A stretch of 52,889 nt of DNA from Desulfoscipio geothermicus (lineage in GTDB: Bacteria > Bacillota > Desulfotomaculia > Desulfotomaculales > Desulfallaceae). Below are positions 23,183-31,439 of this stretch, in pieces (position 1 is the first letter of the stretch; each line of letters begins with the position of its first letter). Under the pieces are notes generated by a model. It saw only the letters and a list, made by a program, of their open reading frames with translations. It did not search any database and was not told where the DNA came from. Position numbers and translations under genes: made by a program. Location of the stretch: NCBI GenBank assembly GCA_016841905.1, contig JAENYF010000022.1, positions 1 through 52,889 on the forward strand, read 5' to 3'.

Positions 23183-24379
23183 TCAGGCCGGCTGCTCCAG
23201 TAACACCGCGTCTAAAATCGCCACCGCCCGGTCTACGTCACCGGTGGTAATGGTCAGCGGCGGCACAAAACGCAGCACGGTATTGTTGGCGCAGTTTATC
23301 AGCAACCCCCGCTCCCGGCAGGCGTTGACAAAACCTACACCCGGTACGGTCAGCTCTAGTCCCAGCATCAGCCCCAGGCCGCGCACTTCCTTAATGAAGC
23401 TGTGTTTACTGACCAGCCCCTGCAGCTTTTCTTTAAAGTATGCCCCAACCTGGTTGCAGTTTTCCAGCAGACCACCGTTAAGCACCGTCTGCATAGCAGC
23501 GATACCGGCAGCGCAGGCCAGGGGGTTGCCCCCGAAGGTGGCCGCGTGGTCACCAGGCGCAAAGGCCTCAGCCACCGTCTCTTTAGCCAGCAGAGCGCCG
23601 ATGGGGAAACCGCCGCCCAATGCCTTGGCCAGGGTGAATATATCGGGTTCTACACCGTAATTCTGGTAGGCCAGGAATTTGCCGGTACGCCCCAGGCCGC
23701 ACTGCACTTCATCAAAAATCATCAACAGTCCGTATTGATCGCACAGTTGCCGCACGCCGGTCAGGTATTCCTCAGTGGCCGGCCGCACACCGCTCTCACC
23801 CTGCACCGGTTCCAGCATGATCGCGCAGGTGTGTTCGTTAATCGCCGCGGTTAGTGCCGTCAGGTCTTTAAATGGAACATATCTAAAACCCTGAGGTAGC
23901 GGTTCAAAACCTTTTTGATATTTTGGCTGCCCAGTGGCGGTAATAGTGGCCAAAGTCCGGCCGTGGAAAGAATTTTCCGCAGTGATAATTTCATATCGGT
24001 CGGGGCCGTGCTGTTTTTTCGCCCACTTGCGGGCCAGCTTAATAGCCCCTTCATTGGCCTCCGCCCCACTGTTGCAAAAGAACGCCCGGTCAGCACAGCT
24101 GTTGGCCACTAAAATTTCCGCCAGCCGCGCCTGTGTCTCGATATAATACAGGTTGCTAACGTGCATCAGGCGGGCGACCTGCTCCTGTACCGCCTGCACC
24201 ACTGCCGGGTGGCAGTGCCCCAGTGAATTAACCGCAATGCCGGCCACAAAATCAAGATATTCCCGGCCTTCCGCATCCCACAGCCGCGCCCCTTCGCCCC
24301 GTACCGGGGCAAGGGGAATGCGCCCGTAGGTATGCATTACATATTTATCGCTTAATTGCATAATTTCATCAGTATTCAA
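23183..24379 (-). CDS. argD: acetylornithine aminotransferase
   Basis: A PLP enzyme converting N-acetylglutamate semialdehyde to acetylornithine, and likely also able to act in lysine synthesis like other ArgD proteins. The 398 residues contain the class-III signature around the PLP lysine (TLAKALGGGFPIGALLA), FCNSGAEANEGAIKLARKW and a DEVQCGLGRTGK loop. The start is TTG 24379, with AAGGAAGGG upstream. It lies 32 bases after argB. Confidence 0.96.
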   Translation of the reverse strand: MNTDEIMQLSDKYVMHTYGRIPLAPVRGEGARLWDAEGREYLDFVAGIAVNSLGHCHPAVVQAVQEQVARLMHVSNLYYIETQARLAEILVANSCADRAFFCNSGAEANEGAIKLARKWAKKQHGPDRYEIITAENSFHGRTLATITATGQPKYQKGFEPLPQGFRYVPFKDLTALTAAINEHTCAIMLEPVQGESGVRPATEEYLTGVRQLCDQYGLLMIFDEVQCGLGRTGKFLAYQNYGVEPDIFTLAKALGGGFPIGALLAKETVAEAFAPGDHAATFGGNPLACAAGIAAMQTVLNGGLLENCNQVGAYFKEKLQGLVSKHSFIKEVRGLGLMLGLELTVPGVGFVNACRERGLLINCANNTVLRFVPPLTITTGDVDRAVAILDAVLLEQPA

Positions 24380-24411
24380 TGTTTAGCCCTTCCTTCTGCA
24401 TTATGGGTGTG

Positions 24412-25299
24412 TTATTTCGTAACCATGGTGCCCACGCCCAGGTCGGTGAATATTTCCAGCAGCAGCGAATGGGGCACCCGTCCGTCGATAATGTGTGTAG
24501 TGCCCACCCCTCCCCGTAGTGCGTTTGTACAGCATTCCACCTTGGGGATCATGCCCCCGTCTATGATGCCCTGTTCGATAAGCCGGGGCACATCCTGCAT
24601 GGTAACCGTGGAAAGCAGAGAGTTTTTATCTGTGCGGTCGGCTAATATCCCTTCAACATCGGTGAGAATAATCAGCTTATCGGCGTTTAGGGCCACCGCC
24701 AGAGTACCGGCAGCGATATCCGCGTTCACATTATAGCTGTTGCCGCCCTCGCCCACTGCTACCGGTGCCACCACGGGAATATATCCTTCCTTGAGCAGCG
24801 TATCCACAATCCCGGGGTTTACTTCCCGTACTTCACCCACCAGACCGATGTCCACGGTTTCCTCGCTGCCGTCCGGATTACGCACCAGGTGCAATTTTTT
24901 ATCGGCCACCAGCAGATTGGCGTCCTTGCCGGAGAGGCCTACCGCTGTGCCGCCGATATCATTGATCAAACCTACGATATCCTTGTTGATTTTACCCACC
25001 AGCACCATCTGGGCAATTTCCATGGTTTCTGTATCGGTTACCCTGAGGCCGCCGACAAAACAGCTTTCAATGCCCAACCTTTTTAACATACCGGTGATTT
25101 CCGGTCCCCCGCCATGCACAATCACAGGATGCATGCCTACATATTTCATCAACACTGCATCTGTCAGTACCGCTTTTTTTAACTCTTCATTAACCATGGC
25201 ATGGCCGCCGTATTTAATAACCACGGTTTTACCGTAAAACTTTTTTATGTAGGGCAGGGCTTCCACCAAGATACCCGCCTTTTCCCTTGGGCTCGGCAT
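24412..25299 (-). CDS. argB: acetylglutamate kinase
   Basis: Phosphorylates N-acetylglutamate, the commonly arginine-inhibited step. 295 residues with VIKYGGHAM (residues 28-36), [11 protein letters not shown] for substrate and ATP binding, and the [26 protein letters not shown] core. The N-terminal helix ([20 protein letters not shown]) found in arginine-sensitive hexameric forms is present, so feedback inhibition is likely. ATG 25299 has GAGAGGAGGTG upstream. A 165-base gap to argJ holds no gene. Confidence 0.97.
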   Translation of the reverse strand: MPSPREKAGILVEALPYIKKFYGKTVVIKYGGHAMVNEELKKAVLTDAVLMKYVGMHPVIVHGGGPEITGMLKRLGIESCFVGGLRVTDTETMEIAQMVLVGKINKDIVGLINDIGGTAVGLSGKDANLLVADKKLHLVRNPDGSEETVDIGLVGEVREVNPGIVDTLLKEGYIPVVAPVAVGEGGNSYNVNADIAAGTLAVALNADKLIILTDVEGILADRTDKNSLLSTVTMQDVPRLIEQGIIDGGMIPKVECCTNALRGGVGTTHIIDGRVPHSLLLEIFTDLGVGTMVTK

Positions 25300-25464
25300 C
25301 CAGCCACCTCCTCTCTTTAGGGGTCAGGCTTTAACTTTCTTAAACTAACCGTATAATTTAAATATATGGATATAGCCGCAATGACAGCACCTGGCCTCAC
25401 GGTATCGTCTGCGCATTTCTGCGTTAGCCCGCTGTTACGGTGTAAAAATCCTACATGCACAGTA

Positions 25465-26679
25465 TTAGGTACGGTAGCTGCCATTGATGCGCACGTAATC
25501 ATAGGTCAAGTCACAACCCCAGGCGGTGGCGCTGTGATCTCCGTTATGCAGATCGATAGAAAAAATCACCTGCCGGCCGGACAGCATCTCGGTAGCTTGT
25601 TCTTCACTGAAGGCAAGGGCTCCGCCGTTCTTGGCCACCTGGATATCACCCACATATATATCCACGGCATCCGGGTTAAAGCCGGCCCCGGAATACCCGG
25701 CGGCACAGATAATCCGGCCCCAGTTGGCATCCCTGCCAAACACGGCCGTCTTCACTAAACTGGAGGAGGCCACGGTCCGGGCAACCAGGCGCGCATCCTG
25801 CCAGGTAGCCGCGCCCAGCACCCGCACTTCCAGCAGCCTAGTAGCCCCCTCACCGTCTGCAGCACAAACTATAGCCAGCTTGCGGCACACCGCTTCCAAC
25901 GCCGCGGCAAAGGCGGCGTAATCCGCATCCTCCTCGCTGATGGGCCGGTTGCCCGCGGCACCGTTCGCCAGGACCAGCACCATATCGTTAGTGCTGGTGT
26001 CGCCATCCACGGTAATCATATTAAAGGTGCGCTTCACCGCCCCGGCCAGCGCCTTGTGCAGTAAATTCGAATTAATAGCGGCATCGGTGGTAATAAAGCA
26101 CAGCATTGTGGCCATGTTTGGGTGAATCATTCCCGACCCTTTAGCCATGCCGCCAATGGTGACTTGCACCCCGCCCAGCTCCACGGTCACCGCCGCTTCC
26201 TTAGCCACAGTATCCGTAGTCATAATGGCGGTGGCGGCGTCATGACCGCCCTCCCGGCTCAATTGCGCTGCCGCCTGCCGCACACCGGACAGGACCCGGC
26301 CCATGGGCAGGGGCTGGCCGATTACCCCGGTAGAAGCCACCAGCACCTGCTCCGCCGGCAGGCCTAAATGCTGCGCGGCCTCACCAGCCATAGCCCGGGC
26401 ATCCTCCATTCCCTGGGGACCGACACAGGCGTTTGCGTTGCCGCTATTGGCCACCACAGCCCTGGCTGTGCCATTTTTAAGATGTTCCATGGTTAGCAGC
26501 ACGGGTGCCGCTTTGACGATATTGGTGGTAAAAACCCCGGCAGCAGACGCCTCCCGGTCCGAATACACCAGTGCCACATCTTTTCTATCATATTTGATCG
26601 CCCCCACTGCCCCGGCCGCCGTAAAGCCCTGTGGGGACGTGATACCTCCGGCTATCTCTACATACGCTGTTTGCGACAT
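25465..26679 (-). CDS. argJ: bifunctional ornithine acetyltransferase / N-acetylglutamate synthase
   Basis: Recycles the acetyl group from acetylornithine to glutamate. About 404 residues starting at ATG 26679, which has GGAGG six to ten bases upstream; an open frame extends 44 codons further up with no ribosome site. The self-cleavage and nucleophile site is HPNMATMLCF, cut before Thr. MITVDGDTSTND and the C-terminal NWGRIICAAGYSGA match the family. No argA or argE lies nearby, so the bifunctional role is expected. Confidence 0.95.
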   Translation of the reverse strand: MSQTAYVEIAGGITSPQGFTAAGAVGAIKYDRKDVALVYSDREASAAGVFTTNIVKAAPVLLTMEHLKNGTARAVVANSGNANACVGPQGMEDARAMAGEAAQHLGLPAEQVLVASTGVIGQPLPMGRVLSGVRQAAAQLSREGGHDAATAIMTTDTVAKEAAVTVELGGVQVTIGGMAKGSGMIHPNMATMLCFITTDAAINSNLLHKALAGAVKRTFNMITVDGDTSTNDMVLVLANGAAGNRPISEEDADYAAFAAALEAVCRKLAIVCAADGEGATRLLEVRVLGAATWQDARLVARTVASSSLVKTAVFGRDANWGRIICAAGYSGAGFNPDAVDIYVGDIQVAKNGGALAFSEEQATEMLSGRQVIFSIDLHNGDHSATAWGCDLTYDYVRINGSYRT

Positions 26680-26817
26680 GCTTGCTTCCTCCAAACTAAA
26701 CTGTTCTTTCTGCACTACCCCGGTGTGTTCCTCTGGCGCGCGTCCAAGGCGCCGGGCTGATTTGGCCCGGCCAGACCAGCGTTTCGTTAAAACCAAAGCC
26801 CCTCCGGCCATTATGGC

Positions 26818-27861
26818 TTATGGATACAACCCCGGCCGGTCCAAACCCATGGTTTCCGGCAAATTGTACATCAGGTTCATATTCTGCACGGCCTGGCCCG
26901 CCGCTCCCTTGACTAAATTATCAATGGCGGAAACAACCACCACCCGCCCGGTACGCGGATCCACCACCGGCACCAGGTCACAGTGATTTGAGCCGGCTAC
27001 TGCCTTGGTCTGGGGCAGTAACCCATCGGGCAGCACCCGCACAAAAAATTCAGCGTTATAATATTCCTCATATAAGGCACGCACCTTCGCCGCTGAAATT
27101 TCCTGCTTTAGCCGAGCGTAGAGGGTGCTTAAAATACCCCTGTTCATGGGTGTGAGGTGCGGGGTAAAGGAAATCACCATGGCTTCACCCGCCAGCTTGC
27201 CCAGCTCCTGTTCAATCTCGGGCGTATGCCGGTGCTGGCCTACGTTATAGGCGCGGAAGTTTTCGTTTACTTCAGCGAAGTGCACGCCCAGGGACAAGCC
27301 CCGGCCGGCCCCGGAAACCCCCGATTTACAATCCGCCACCACCGTGCCGGTATCCACTAAACCGTGGGCTAACAGCGGGGCCAGCCCCAGTATGACACTG
27401 GTGGGGTAACAGCCCGGATTGCCCACCAGGCAGGCTGACCTTATTTTATCCCGGTGCAGTTCGGGCAGTCCGTACACCGCCTGCTCCAGCAAATCCGGCG
27501 CGGTATGTTCCACCTTATACCACTGTTCATATACCTCCCGGCTGTCAAAACGAAAGTCTGCGCCCAGGTCAATAAACTTTTTCCCCTGCCGCAGCGCTTC
27601 CCGGGCTACTGGCATAGCATGCCCATGAGGCAGGGCGGTAAAGATAACATCAGCTGAGCCAACCAGGGCCGGCAGGTCCAGCTGCAGGCATTTCTGGTCT
27701 ACATATCTGTATACATATGGATAAACCTTATAAAACAGGCTGTCTTCATAGCTCTGGGTGGTCAGCGCCACCAGCTCGGCCTGGGGGTGCGATACCAGCA
27801 AACGCACCAGCTCGGCCCCTGCGTAACCCGTAGCACCGATTATACCAACTTTAATTTTCAT
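26818..27861 (-). CDS. argC: N-acetyl-gamma-glutamyl-phosphate reductase
   Basis: An NADPH-dependent reductase and first gene of the operon. 347 residues: a Rossmann GATGYAGAELVRLL start, the active-site Cys in VGNPGCYPTSVILGL, and the SGVSGAGRGLSLGVHFAEV loop. ATG 27861 has TTTGGAGGG upstream. 138 bases separate it from the argJ start. The promoter with ARG-box-like sites lies directly upstream. Confidence 0.97.
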   Translation of the reverse strand: MKIKVGIIGATGYAGAELVRLLVSHPQAELVALTTQSYEDSLFYKVYPYVYRYVDQKCLQLDLPALVGSADVIFTALPHGHAMPVAREALRQGKKFIDLGADFRFDSREVYEQWYKVEHTAPDLLEQAVYGLPELHRDKIRSACLVGNPGCYPTSVILGLAPLLAHGLVDTGTVVADCKSGVSGAGRGLSLGVHFAEVNENFRAYNVGQHRHTPEIEQELGKLAGEAMVISFTPHLTPMNRGILSTLYARLKQEISAAKVRALYEEYYNAEFFVRVLPDGLLPQTKAVAGSNHCDLVPVVDPRTGRVVVVSAIDNLVKGAAGQAVQNMNLMYNLPETMGLDRPGLYP

Positions 27862-27883
27862 AGTAAATACCCTCCAAAGGCCA

Positions 27884-27919
27884 TGTAATAATTATACATA
27901 GACACGTATAATAATACAA
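27884..27919 (-). promoter_or_regulatory. arginine operon promoter overlapped by two ARG-box-like palindromes
   Basis: On the minus strand TTGTAT (27914-27919) and TATAAT (27891-27896) have a 17-base spacer. Two palindromes cover both elements: TGTATTATTATACG (27905-27918) and TGTATAATTATTACA (27884-27898). Their starts are 20 bases apart, about two helical turns. ArgR/AhrC hexamers bind such paired boxes, so arginine repression is expected. Confidence 0.78.
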
Positions 27920-28006
27920 CAGTTTTCTCTGCACATCTTTTAACCTATTTTCATAAATTACCTGTAACGAACAAAATTTATCAAATAAAAGGGAGGTGCA
28001 CCGGCT

Positions 28007-28234
28007 ATGGCAGACAATAACCAAACTCCTTTTGACAGTCCGCTGGTTACGCTGATGCTGATGATGGCCGCTAACACTCCTGATCCAGCAGGCAGTCTGA
28101 ATAACCTGGGTCAGGCGATTAATTCCATGCGCGAAGCAGTGGCCAGTATTCATGCCGGGATAGAATCCTTTCACAGCCAGGTGGTACCGCTGCTCATGCA
28201 GTCACCGGATGCTAAAACCATGCCCGGCAAATAG
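28007..28234 (+). CDS. small hypothetical protein
   Basis: 75 residues, no cysteine, mildly hydrophobic in the first third (LVTLMLMMAA) and otherwise a predicted helix (NLGQAINSMREAVASIHAGI). I do not recognise it. ATG 28007 has GGGAGGTG upstream, which strongly supports translation. It is divergent from argC. Confidence 0.55.
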   Translation: MADNNQTPFDSPLVTLMLMMAANTPDPAGSLNNLGQAINSMREAVASIHAGIESFHSQVVPLLMQSPDAKTMPGK

Positions 28235-28607
28235 TTAGTTAAGCCTGTCCTGATACACGGAAACGCTTGCTGCCTGAGCACAACCCGGCCGGTGTGTTCA
28301 GGCACTTATGTTTCCTAATCCGCTACCGTAATAACCATACCGACCTTGAGCCAGCCCTCCAGAGGCATTCTTTTAGTTGCTTCTTTTAGTTTATCTTGCC
28401 GGGCCAGGGTTAATGCGGACAAGCGACCGGGCTGTACCGAGACTCCGCAACATCAGAGCAAACCGCCGCCCAATACTTGCATATTTTTCTGCTCTACAGA
28501 ATTCTTGTATAGACCCACCAATTCCTGCCGATTTTACAGATAACGATTCATTTAGAAAGCAAGTTGCATTATGATAATATATATAACTACCTAAAGCAGG
28601 TGAAATA
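28235..28607. other. intergenic stretch without recognisable gene
   Basis: 373 bases between the small protein and the inositol-phosphatase gene. No credible frame with a ribosome site. A TATGAT/TATAAT-like element near 28572-28580 may be the -10 for the downstream gene. Confidence 0.5.
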
Positions 28608-29408
28608 ATGACGATTAAATATCAAGAAGAACTCAGCCTAGCTGTCCAGGCGGCCAGGAAGGCCGGCCGCCTGATCAATAATAAATTATACCGACACCAG
28701 GTTACTGAAACCAAGTCCTGCCTGTCCGACCTGGTTACCGAGGTAGACCGGGAGGCGGAAAGCTGCATTGTCCAGCTACTCAAGCAGCATTTTCCCGGCC
28801 ATGCCATCATCGGCGAGGAGCAGCAGGGCAACTGCACCGGCGAACCCGGCGGAAACATGACCTGGTACGTAGACCCGCTGGACGGCACCACCAATTTTGT
28901 GTTCGGGGTGCCCTTCTGCGCGGTATCCATAGCCCTGGCCGAGGACGGAGTGCCGGTGCTGGGAGTTGTGCACGATCCACTGCGGGAGGAAACCTTCACC
29001 GCGTTGCAGGGCGGCGGCGCCCGGTTAAACGGTTCAACAATAAATGTGGACAAGACAATTGCCACCCTGGAACACAGCCTTTTGGTGACGGGCTATCCGG
29101 GCAACATCGCCAACCGCCCCCGCATGCACCAGGTTAACTATACGCAAGTGCTCGACTGTTGCAACAACCTGCGCGCTCTTGGCTCTGCCGCTCTGGAGCT
29201 GGCTTATGTGGCCGGCGGCAGGCTTACCGGCTTCTGGGAGGTTGCCCTGCGGCCCTGGGATGTGGCGGCGGGCATGGTGCTGGTTCAAGAAGCAGACGGC
29301 ACGGTGAGCAACCTGGCCGGGCAGCCGCTGCAGCTTGCCGAAGATGTGGATATTGTCGCCACCAACGGGCTGATTCATCAAGAACTGCTGACCTGCCTGA
29401 CCGGGTGA
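28608..29408 (+). CDS. inositol monophosphatase family protein
   Basis: A Mg2+-dependent, lithium-type phosphatase of 266 residues. The metal-binding residues are seen in EEQQG (near residue 70), WYVDPLDGTTNFVFG (near 90), and PWDVAAGMVLVQEADG near 220. The true substrate could be inositol phosphate, fructose bisphosphate, or PAP; motifs alone do not separate them. RBS AGCAGGTGAAATA precedes the ATG. It stands alone, between a small protein and coat protein genes. Confidence 0.9.
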   Translation: MTIKYQEELSLAVQAARKAGRLINNKLYRHQVTETKSCLSDLVTEVDREAESCIVQLLKQHFPGHAIIGEEQQGNCTGEPGGNMTWYVDPLDGTTNFVFGVPFCAVSIALAEDGVPVLGVVHDPLREETFTALQGGGARLNGSTINVDKTIATLEHSLLVTGYPGNIANRPRMHQVNYTQVLDCCNNLRALGSAALELAYVAGGRLTGFWEVALRPWDVAAGMVLVQEADGTVSNLAGQPLQLAEDVDIVATNGLIHQELLTCLTG

Positions 29409-29574
29409 GCGACCGATAAAAAACCTAGAGATAAACCGGGTCGCATGCCGGCATGCCGTAATAAGTCTGAGTAAAGCCCCCAGGCCTTGTTTAATTGCGT
29501 AAATAGTTCAGGCATATGGAATAATTTTTAGTATTATGAAGCAAGATATTAAAAATTTGATAGGGGGGTTTTAT

Positions 29575-29790
29575 TTGAGCCGCATTTCGACGATGGAAAT
29601 GCTTCAACTGCGGGAATTGCTGCAGATGGAGACTAATTCGGTGGCTAAAGCCAAAGCAACTATGAGTCTGATCGAGGATGACGAACTAATGACTCTGGCC
29701 AAATCCGGCATCCAGGCTACCGAAGCCAGAATTAAGGGTATGCAAAAATTTATTAGTGATAATGATTTAGTTACTATGGAGGTGCACTAA
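29575..29790 (+). CDS. short spore-coat-associated protein
   Basis: 71 residues, mostly helix, starting at TTG 29575, seven bases after GGGGGG; an in-frame ATG at 29536 lacks a site. It begins MSRISTMEMLQLRELLQMET and contains ATEARIKGMQKFI. The layout of a short helical protein directly before a CotF-family gene is common in clostridial spore formers, so it is probably a coat partner. It ends on the base before the next ATG. Confidence 0.6.
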   Translation: MSRISTMEMLQLRELLQMETNSVAKAKATMSLIEDDELMTLAKSGIQATEARIKGMQKFISDNDLVTMEVH

Positions 29791-30099
29791 ATGACATCTC
29801 TTTTTCAGAATTTAATGGGCAACGAAAACGATTTTAAAATAAACGACCAGGTGCTGGCCAATGACGCTTTAATGGCTTTAAAAGGCGCCTCCTTAGCCTA
29901 TCTTGGCGCCACCCTGGAATCCGCAACCCCGGAAGTTAGAAGGATGTACAATGAATATTTGACCCAGTGTGTCATGTCCCATGAAGCTACAACTGCCCTG
30001 GCCATTAAGAAAGGCTGGTACAAGCCCTACCTGGCCCCCGCCGAACAAATAAGCGAGTCCTTCAAACAATCTGAATGGGTAATAAACGCCAACACTTAG
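29791..30099 (+). CDS. CotF-family spore coat protein
   Basis: 102 residues with the four-helix coat-F fold. Landmarks are NDQVLANDALMALKGASLAYL (helix 1), an ATPEVRRMYNEYLTQ helix and the C-terminal KKGWYKPYLAP motif typical of coat F proteins. The ATG follows the previous stop directly, with GGAGGTG before it, so the two are translated together. Expected in the mother cell late in sporulation; no sigma-K promoter was identified with confidence. Confidence 0.8.
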   Translation: MTSLFQNLMGNENDFKINDQVLANDALMALKGASLAYLGATLESATPEVRRMYNEYLTQCVMSHEATTALAIKKGWYKPYLAPAEQISESFKQSEWVINANT

Positions 30100-30140
30100 A
30101 AATGCTTCTATAACCTGAGCAGTTGTCTACTTCACTAATT

Positions 30141-30177
30141 AAGGCGGAAGCCACGCCATCAACGTGGTCTCCCGCCT
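30141..30177 (+). terminator. terminator after the coat genes
   Basis: AAGGCGG and CCACG arms pair with CGTGG and CCGCCTT across 30141-30177 with a small internal loop, ending in TTTGC. T-tract weak; location right after CotF supports it. Confidence 0.6.
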
Positions 30178-30312
30178 TTGCTATCTTGCCTGCCTATTTG
30201 GTTTTCGCTTTAGAGTAATCTTTAACAAATATATATCCTCTAATGCTCTTTGCGCGGGCGCAGCTTGCTCCGGTATAATACATAGTGAACTACTTCACTG
30301 GAGGTACTGCCT

Positions 30313-30801
30313 GTGTCCAGGTTTATTGTCGGTGTCATGGGCGGCGGCGAAACAGCCACTGCGGACCACTGCCGGTTGGCTTACCGTCTCGGGCAGTTGA
30401 TTGCCCTGCAGGGCTGGGTACTGCTTAACGGAGGCCGCCCGGCGGGTATCATGGAAGCATCGGCCAGGGGGGCCAAGGAATACGGGGGGCTGACCATCGG
30501 TATTTTGCCGGGCTGTGACAGCCGGTCCGCCTCCGCTTATATAGACATTGCCATTGCTACCGGTATGGGGGACGGGCGAAATTACATCAATGCTCTTTCT
30601 AGCCACGTGGTGATTGCCTTGCCCGGGCAGGCCGGGACCATCTCAGAAATCGCACTGGCGTTAAAAAATAATAAGCCGGTGATTCTGCTGGGCTGGGATA
30701 CCGCTGCTTTATTCAATGCCTATCAACGCAGTGGGCAGCTGCACACGACAACCACCTCAGAGGAAACAATTCAGCTGATCAAGACAATAAGTCAAAGCTA
30801 A
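30313..30801 (+). CDS. TIGR00725-type LOG-like protein
   Basis: 162 residues of a Rossmann-like fold related to the LOG/lysine-decarboxylase-like family. It opens VGVMGGGETAT, then LNGGRPAGIMEASARGAKEY, and later ALPGQAGTISEIALALKNNKPVIL. In true LOG proteins the PGGxGTxxE motif makes cytokinin ribosides; here PGQAGTISE keeps Glu but replaces GG by GQ. Biochemical role is unknown. GTG 30313 follows GGAGGT by seven bases. Confidence 0.75.
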   Translation: MSRFIVGVMGGGETATADHCRLAYRLGQLIALQGWVLLNGGRPAGIMEASARGAKEYGGLTIGILPGCDSRSASAYIDIAIATGMGDGRNYINALSSHVVIALPGQAGTISEIALALKNNKPVILLGWDTAALFNAYQRSGQLHTTTTSEETIQLIKTISQS

Positions 30802-30863
30802 AGAAAAACGCAGGCGGTGCACTTCGATATCGGCCCCCGCCACGGTTCCTAGTAATCTGCCGA

Positions 30864-30903
30864 ATAAAAAAGGCGGGGATATCTACTATCACCCGCACCC
30901 CGC
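30864..30903 (-). terminator. terminator of the helicase-DUF441 unit
   Basis: On the minus strand GCGGGG pairs with CCCCGC across a 19-base loop (30873-30903), then C and six Ts. It is 58 bases after the DUF441 stop. Confidence 0.65.
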
Positions 30904-30961
30904 TGCGATACTCTTTTTACTGTCTTGAGTAGACTTAAACCCTGCCAACTGCCAATTTGTC

Positions 30962-31429
30962 CTACTTGCCGCTGCCGATTAACTGCATGGCCAGCGCCAC
31001 CATACCTCCAGCGATAAGCGGCCCCACGGGCACGCCGCGGAAAAAGGCTACCCCAATAATTGTACCCACCATGAGACCGATGATCACCTGGGGCTGAATA
31101 GTTAAATAGCTAACTCCCCGAGCCCCCAAGTAAGCTACGAAAATACCTGTTGCCACCGCCACCAGCCCGGAAAATCTGGTCAGCGTTCCATACAGCTCGG
31201 ACCAGCCAATTCCCCCCTTAGCTATGGGGATTAAAATCGCCAGGGTGATGATGCCGATGCCTACATTGAGGGCGTTTCTTTCCAACAGGGGAAACAATGC
31301 CTCGCCATGCAGCAAGCGCAGCGCCAGCAGCACCCCGGCTGCTGCCGCCACAATGTAATTATGCCCCGCCAGGCCCAGCAGAATAATGATCAGAAGCAGG
31401 ATACCGGCTTGTCCAAAAATTGCTGCCAC
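30962..31429 (-). CDS. DUF441 family membrane protein
   Basis: 155 residues, almost all hydrophobic, with four helices (roughly 8-36, 50-72, 80-105 and 112-150). It matches the DUF441 (YeaL) pattern, including the LERNALNVGIGIITLAILIP and KGGIGWSEL segments and IGLMVGTIIGVAFFRGVPVGP. No function is established for the family. GTG 31429 follows the helicase C-terminal frame by ten bases and has GGGGG as ribosome site, so it is co-transcribed with it. Confidence 0.82.
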   Translation of the reverse strand: MAAIFGQAGILLLIIILLGLAGHNYIVAAAAGVLLALRLLHGEALFPLLERNALNVGIGIITLAILIPIAKGGIGWSELYGTLTRFSGLVAVATGIFVAYLGARGVSYLTIQPQVIIGLMVGTIIGVAFFRGVPVGPLIAGGMVALAMQLIGSGK

Positions 31430-31439
31430 TTTTAACCCC

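Noticed and set aside
26680..26811. Upstream extension of the argJ frame
   Set aside because: The internal ATG at 26679 has a good ribosome site and matches the family start; the extension is rich in Arg/Gly and unlike ArgJ.
28346..28574. Two overlapping short frames before the inositol-phosphatase gene
   Set aside because: Both lack ribosome sites and overlap in different frames; composition is not protein-like.
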